Origin: Rubellimicrobium arenae
Lineage (GTDB): Bacteria; Pseudomonadota; Alphaproteobacteria; Rhodobacterales; Rhodobacteraceae
Length of the DNA stretch: 64,000 bases
Assembly (NCBI RefSeq): GCF_017916275.1
Contig: NZ_JAFMST010000011.1
Location: forward strand, 62,001 to 126,000
Direction of reading: 5' to 3'
In this document: one piece after another, positions 60,058-64,000 of the stretch
How positions within the stretch are numbered: the first letter of the stretch is position 1
How the letters are laid out: the number at the start of each line of letters is the position of its first letter
Translations under genes and position numbers: made by a program
The notes under the pieces: model-generated
Databases searched by the model: none
Told to the model about the DNA's origin: nothing
What the model saw: the letters and a program-made list of their open reading frames with translations, nothing else

Positions 60058-61581
60058 ATGACGATTGCCGAACCCGTCCGCGTCGAGGGCGCCAGGCCCG
60101 CCGGGACGATCCTTGAACTCCGGGGCGTGTCCAAGTCCTACGGGGCCGTCCGCGCGCTCCGCGACGTGTCCTTCCGCGTCGCCCGGGGCGAGGTGCACGC
60201 CATCCTGGGCGAGAACGGGGCCGGCAAGAGCACCACGCTCAAGATCATCAACGGCGAGATCGAACCCGACGAAGGCGAGATCCTCCTGGCCGGAGCCGCG
60301 ACCCGCGCCCGCGACCGCAAGTCCGGCGACATCGCGATGGTTCACCAGGAACTCGCCGTCTTTCCCAACATGTCGGTGGCCGAGAACATCTTCGTCGGCC
60401 GAATGCCGCGCCGGGGCGGGCGGATCGACTTCCCCCGGCTGCACGCGCGGGCGGCCGAGCTCCTGCGGCTCTTCGGCCTCCAGATCGACACGCGCGAGAT
60501 CCTGGGCAGCCTCACGCCCGGGCAGCAGCAGATCGTCGAGATCCTGCGCGCCGTCGAAAGCGACGCGAGCCTCCTCATCCTGGACGAGCCGACCTCCGGC
60601 CTCAACAACCACGAGGCGGAGACGCTGCTGTCCCTGATCCAGCGGCTGCGCGACGGCGGGCACACGATCCTTTACGTCTCGCACCGGCTCCAAGAGGTGC
60701 TGGAGATCGCCGACCACGTGACCGTCCTGCGGGACGGCCAGTTCGTGGAAACCCTCCGGAACGAGGGGATCGGCGAGGATGACCTGATCCGCCGCATGGT
60801 GGGCCGCGACCTCGGCCCGGTCAGCGCCCCCGACACGGCGGCCCTGGCCGACGCCCCCGTAGCCTTTGCCGTTAGGGGGCTGTCGATGGCGGGACAGTTC
60901 CAGGACATGCAGATCGAGGTCCGAAAGGGCGAGATCGTCGGGGTCTTCGGGCTGGAAGGTTCGGGTGCCGAGCAGTTCTCCCAGTCCCTGTTCGGGATCG
61001 TGCCGCCGACCTCGGGGCGCATGGAGCTGGACGGCCGCCCTGTGCGCGACATCAGCCCCTCGGCGCTGATGCGCGCCGGCATGGCCTACCTGAACGGCAA
61101 CCGCAAGGAAGCGGGGCTCTACATGGAGCGGTCCATCGCCGACAACGTATCCGCCCCCATCCTGGACCGCCTGTCGCGCTGGGGCATGGTGGACCGCCGG
61201 CAGGTCCTCGACCGCGCCCGCGAGGACATCCGCCGCTTCGCCGTCCGCGTGCCCGGTCCCGAGGGCCTGCCCAAGCAGCTTTCGGGCGGCAACCAGCAGA
61301 AGGTGATGGTCTCGGCTTGCCTCGCCAACGATCCGCGCGTGATCATCCTCAACGAACCCACCCGGGGCGTGGACGTGGGCGCCAAGGCCGAGGTGCACGA
61401 CGCCGCGCGGGCCGAGGCCGCCCAGGGCAAGGCCGTTCTCGTGTTCTCCTCGGACTTGCCCGAGCTCCTGCGGCTCGCGCACCGAATCGTCGTCATGCGA
61501 TCGCGCCGCCTCGCGGGCGAGGTGGCAGGCCAGGCAATGACCGAAGAGGCGGTGATGGCGCTGGCCGCCGGAACCCGCTGA
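60058..61581 (+). CDS. Ribose-type ABC transporter ATPase (tandem domains)
   Basis: This 507-residue protein has two ATPase domains as in RbsA/XylG. The first has Walker A GENGAGKSTTLKIING, signature LTPGQQQIVEILRAV and Walker B LLILDEPTSGLNNHE; the second has a degenerate Walker A (GVFGLEGSGAEQ) but a good signature LSGGNQQKVMVSACL and Walker B VIILNEPTRGVDVG. It energises import of the sugar bound by the preceding gene product. GGGAGG lies just before the ATG. Confidence 0.94.
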   Translation: MTIAEPVRVEGARPAGTILELRGVSKSYGAVRALRDVSFRVARGEVHAILGENGAGKSTTLKIINGEIEPDEGEILLAGAATRARDRKSGDIAMVHQELAVFPNMSVAENIFVGRMPRRGGRIDFPRLHARAAELLRLFGLQIDTREILGSLTPGQQQIVEILRAVESDASLLILDEPTSGLNNHEAETLLSLIQRLRDGGHTILYVSHRLQEVLEIADHVTVLRDGQFVETLRNEGIGEDDLIRRMVGRDLGPVSAPDTAALADAPVAFAVRGLSMAGQFQDMQIEVRKGEIVGVFGLEGSGAEQFSQSLFGIVPPTSGRMELDGRPVRDISPSALMRAGMAYLNGNRKEAGLYMERSIADNVSAPILDRLSRWGMVDRRQVLDRAREDIRRFAVRVPGPEGLPKQLSGGNQQKVMVSACLANDPRVIILNEPTRGVDVGAKAEVHDAARAEAAQGKAVLVFSSDLPELLRLAHRIVVMRSRRLAGEVAGQAMTEEAVMALAAGTR

Positions 61582-61595
61582 GGAGGGATGGACAG

Positions 61596-62585
61596 ATGAT
61601 GAGCCAGCAGCTCGAACAGATCACCCCGGTCCGCAGGTTCCGCTTCGGCGGCGCGCGGGGCTTCGGCTCGAACGTCCTGCCGCTCGCGCTGGTCACGGCC
61701 GCCGTGGCCGTGTTCCTGGCCGCCACGCAGCCCAACTTCGCCACGGCGTCCAACCTCAACTCGGTCCTCTTTGGCGTGTCCATCGAGTTCCTGGCGATCA
61801 TCGGCTTCACCTATGTCATGGTGATGCGCGAGATCGACCTGTCGGTGGGATCGGTCTTCGCCCTGACGGGGATGCTCACGGGGACGCTCCTCGTCGCAGA
61901 CTGGCCGTTCTGGCCGGCCGCGCTGGTGGCGCTCGGGGTGGCGGCGCTGATCGGGTTCATCAACGGCTTCCTCGTGGTCCGCTTCAACATCAACTCCCTG
62001 ATGCTGACGATCGGGACGATGCTGCTGGTCCGGGGGCTCGCCAACGTGCTGGCCAACAGCCTGGGCGGGCAGACCTACCCGCGCGCCTTCCGGCAGTTCG
62101 CCCGGACCGACCTGTTCGACATCCGCATCACGATCGTCGTCATGGTCGTCGCCGTGCTGGCCGCCTGGGTGTTCCAGCGCCAGTCCGCGCTGTTCCGGAA
62201 GATGTGCTTCATCGGCGAGAACGTCCGCTCGGCCGTCCTGCACGGCATCCGGGTCGGCCGCATCAAGATCCTGGCCTTCGTGCTCAGCTCGGTGACGGCG
62301 GGCATCGCGGGCATCTTCACCGCCTCGCGGATCACCCATGCCGACACGCAGATGGGCATGGGGCTCGAGTTCGTCATGGTCACCGCGGCGATCATCGGCG
62401 GCGCCAGCCTTTATGGCGGGCGGGGCGACCTGCGCGGCTCCGCGCTCGGGCTGCTGCTTCTGGCCCTGGTGCTGAACGGGATGATCATGTTCGACATCGA
62501 GCCGGTCTTCCAGCAGTTCGTCATCGGTGCGCTCCTGATCGCGACCGTCGCCTTCGACACCGTCCTCAACCGCCGCGCCAAGTGA
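61596..62585 (+). CDS. Ribose-type ABC transporter permease 1
   Basis: This 329-residue permease begins MMSQQLEQITPVRRF, with about ten membrane segments and the RbsC-like motifs VMVMREIDLSVGSVFALTGM, VRFNINSLMLTIGTMLLVRG and TAAIIGGASLYGGRGDLRGS. GGAGGG precedes the tandem ATG pair at 61596/61599. The frame is open further upstream only by overlapping the ATPase gene in another frame. Its partner is the permease at 62593. Confidence 0.94.
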   Translation: MMSQQLEQITPVRRFRFGGARGFGSNVLPLALVTAAVAVFLAATQPNFATASNLNSVLFGVSIEFLAIIGFTYVMVMREIDLSVGSVFALTGMLTGTLLVADWPFWPAALVALGVAALIGFINGFLVVRFNINSLMLTIGTMLLVRGLANVLANSLGGQTYPRAFRQFARTDLFDIRITIVVMVVAVLAAWVFQRQSALFRKMCFIGENVRSAVLHGIRVGRIKILAFVLSSVTAGIAGIFTASRITHADTQMGMGLEFVMVTAAIIGGASLYGGRGDLRGSALGLLLLALVLNGMIMFDIEPVFQQFVIGALLIATVAFDTVLNRRAK

Positions 62586-62592
62586 GGCCGAG

Positions 62593-63618
62593 ATGACCGA
62601 CACGATCCGCAAGACTTCGTTCCTCCGCTCCGCCCGGCTCGAACAGGAAAGCCTCACCTTCGGCGTGGTCCTCCTTCTGGCCGTGGCGCTGTCGGTGGTG
62701 TCCCCGGCGTTTCTCGACGGCAACAACCTCGCCTCGCTCCAGACCGCGCTGGCGCCGAACCTCATCGTCGCGCTGGGGATGATGACGCTGTTCATGATCG
62801 GGCGGTTCGACCTGTCGGTCGGCGCGGTCATGGGGATCTCCGGCATCGCCTCGGCCATGGCGCTGGAGGCCGGGATGCCCGTTCCGGTCGCCTTCCTGGC
62901 CGGGATCGCGACGGGGCTCCTGATCGGGGCCTTCAACGGGCTGATGGTGGCGCGGCTCGGGATCAACCACCTCATCGTGACGCTGGGCGTGCTCTACATG
63001 ACCCGCGGCGTGATCGAGGTCGTGATGTCAGGGGAAAAGCTCGCGGGCTTCACGAGCTTCCCGCCGGCTTTCAACCTTCTGGGCCAATGGGAGGTCGGCG
63101 GCCTGTCGGGCCTGTTCCTCTTCGCGCTCCTGCTCTGCATCGGGTTCGAGGCGTTCCTGCGGTTGACCTTCCGGGGCCGCTCGCTGCTGTTCCTGGGCGG
63201 CAACCCGCAGGCCGCCGAGGCGACCGGGATCCGCCGCCGCTCGACCGAGTTCTGGTGCTTCGTGCTGTCGGGCGGACTCGCGGCCCTGGCCGGGGTGCTG
63301 ATGACCGCGCGGGTCGGCATGGCCAACCGCTACATGGGCGAGGGGCTGGAGATGCAGATCTTCATCGCCTGCCTGATCGGCGGCGGCTCGATCGCGGGTG
63401 GCAAGGGAAGCTACGCCGGGGCGCTGGCCGGGGTGCTGTTCGTGACGCTGCTCACCAACGCGTTCAACCTCCTGTCCGTCCCGTCCGAATGGCAGGCCGT
63501 GGTGATCGGCGCGGTCCTCGTCCTCGTGGTGGTGGTCGACGGCATCATGGTGCTCCGCAAGTCCGGCCGCCCCTGGAGCAGCATCCTGGGTCCGTTCCCG
63601 AACAGGCTGTCGGCCTGA
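62593..63618 (+). CDS. Ribose-type ABC transporter permease 2
   Basis: This 341-residue RbsC-like permease has the conserved GRFDLSVGAVMGISG and VARLGINHLIVTLGVLYMTR motifs, and CLIGGGSIAGGKGSYAGALA near residue 262. It starts seven bases after the first permease gene. Two different permease genes suggest a heterodimeric pore. A hairpin precedes the dehydrogenase gene downstream. Confidence 0.94.
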   Translation: MTDTIRKTSFLRSARLEQESLTFGVVLLLAVALSVVSPAFLDGNNLASLQTALAPNLIVALGMMTLFMIGRFDLSVGAVMGISGIASAMALEAGMPVPVAFLAGIATGLLIGAFNGLMVARLGINHLIVTLGVLYMTRGVIEVVMSGEKLAGFTSFPPAFNLLGQWEVGGLSGLFLFALLLCIGFEAFLRLTFRGRSLLFLGGNPQAAEATGIRRRSTEFWCFVLSGGLAALAGVLMTARVGMANRYMGEGLEMQIFIACLIGGGSIAGGKGSYAGALAGVLFVTLLTNAFNLLSVPSEWQAVVIGAVLVLVVVVDGIMVLRKSGRPWSSILGPFPNRLSA

Positions 63619-63622
63619 GTCC

Positions 63623-63651
63623 ACGGCCCGGCGTCCCCGGGGGCGGGCCGT
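63623..63651 (+). terminator. Hairpin between permease and dehydrogenase genes
   Basis: ACGGCCCG and CGGGCCGT form a perfect 8-bp stem with a 13-base loop, directly after the permease stop; adjacent bases CCAC and GTGG can lengthen it with one bulge. It may attenuate transcription into the downstream gene, since no U tract is visible. Confidence 0.4.
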
Positions 63652-63723
63652 CGTGGCCGCCCAAGGGAACCACTTCCCCGCATCCGGCCTTGGAGGGCGA
63701 CCCCCTTGGCTTCGGAGCGTGAC

Positions 63724-64000
63724 ATGCCTGACGACGACACCCGGCCTTTGGCCGTGATCACCGGCGGCTCGAATGGGATCGGCCTGTCGCTGGCCCGCCA
63801 GTTCGCCGAGAACGGCTACGACCTCGTGCTGGCGGCCGAGGATCCGCAGCACCTGCGCGAGGCCGCCGAAGCTCTCGCGCCGACCGGGGCCAAGGTGGAC
63901 ACCCACGCCAGCGACCTCGCGACCGAATCCGGCGTGGACCAGCTTTACGGCAGCCTGCGGGGCCGGACGGTCGATACCCTGTGCGTCAACGCCGGGGTCG
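63724..64000 (+). CDS. Short-chain dehydrogenase/reductase, 3' end beyond window
   Basis: The visible 92 residues carry the classical SDR N terminus: LAVITGGSNGIGLSLARQF (glycine motif GGxxGIG), a following VLAAEDPQHL strand, DLATES near residue 67 and the LCVNAG motif (NAG) near residue 87. GGAG lies six bases before the ATG. It continues past base 64000, so the catalytic YxxxK motif is not visible. It probably oxidises or reduces the imported sugar or polyol in the same pathway as the FGGY kinase. Confidence 0.9.
   Translation, partial: MPDDDTRPLAVITGGSNGIGLSLARQFAENGYDLVLAAEDPQHLREAAEALAPTGAKVDTHASDLATESGVDQLYGSLRGRTVDTLCVNAGV

Noticed and set aside
1-64000. tRNA, rRNA, transposase, integrase, attachment site or replication origin
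   Set aside because: None was recognised on either strand by reading; a dedicated RNA search would be needed to exclude small RNAs.

Overview
This is a GC-rich chromosome or megaplasmid segment, most likely from an alphaproteobacterium and perhaps Rhodobacterales. The lineage is inferred from the soxG end of a sarcosine oxidase operon, many ABC and tripartite tricarboxylate importers, RpiR and LysR regulators, and an RTX protein ending in DFLF. I see no rRNA, tRNA, transposase, integrase, CRISPR array or phage gene. Almost all of the window is tightly packed transport and catabolism operons, often with 4-bp ATGA overlaps.

Layout: (1) 3-530, soxG, the tail of a sarcosine oxidase operon. (2) 633-13036, a carbohydrate locus: LacI regulator, divergent CUT1 sugar importer with a GH2 glycosidase, then a secreted GH43-like enzyme and a GH15 glucoamylase/trehalase-type enzyme. 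(3) 13085-24871, a long minus-strand operon: N-formylglutamate amidohydrolase-like enzyme, isochorismatase-fold cysteine hydrolase, M20 amidohydrolase, a complete Liv-type importer and a glutamine-synthetase-family gamma-glutamyl ligase, followed by gamma-glutamyltransferase; an RpiR regulator diverges from its start. (4) 24894-29509, a second Liv-type importer in which the LivM permease and LivG ATPase are fused in one polypeptide. (5) 29739-38949, a sulfatase island: formylglycine-generating enzyme, two cytosolic CxPxR sulfatases, a LysR regulator and a second CUT1 importer. (6) 38983-42386, a PhoP/PhoQ-like two-component system with two PepSY proteins and a small RTX calcium-binding protein around a highly symmetric four-half-site operator. 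(7) 42680-46468, a CHASE4-GGDEF-EAL c-di-GMP protein and two poorly characterised genes. (8) 46614-53264, a tricarboxylate-type TctCBA importer flanked by two dehydrogenases, plus an AbrB-type membrane protein. (9) 53332-54381, an orphan PotD-like binding protein. (10) 54667-64000, a sugar or polyol locus: FGGY kinase, unusual alcohol dehydrogenase with two Rossmann-like segments and an RpiR regulator, divergent from a ribose-type importer and a short-chain dehydrogenase cut by the window end.

How the genes work together: most blocks pair one importer with the enzymes for its substrate and a local regulator, with a candidate operator in the divergent promoter region. The two most self-contained systems are the sulfatase island (maturation, uptake and cytosolic desulfation together) and the PepSY/two-component/RTX circuit. 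The gamma-glutamyl/N-acyl operon is the best candidate for an undescribed catabolic pathway. Three substrate-binding-protein genes are each followed by a perfect or near-perfect hairpin before the next cistron, which suggests shared post-transcriptional control of subunit stoichiometry.
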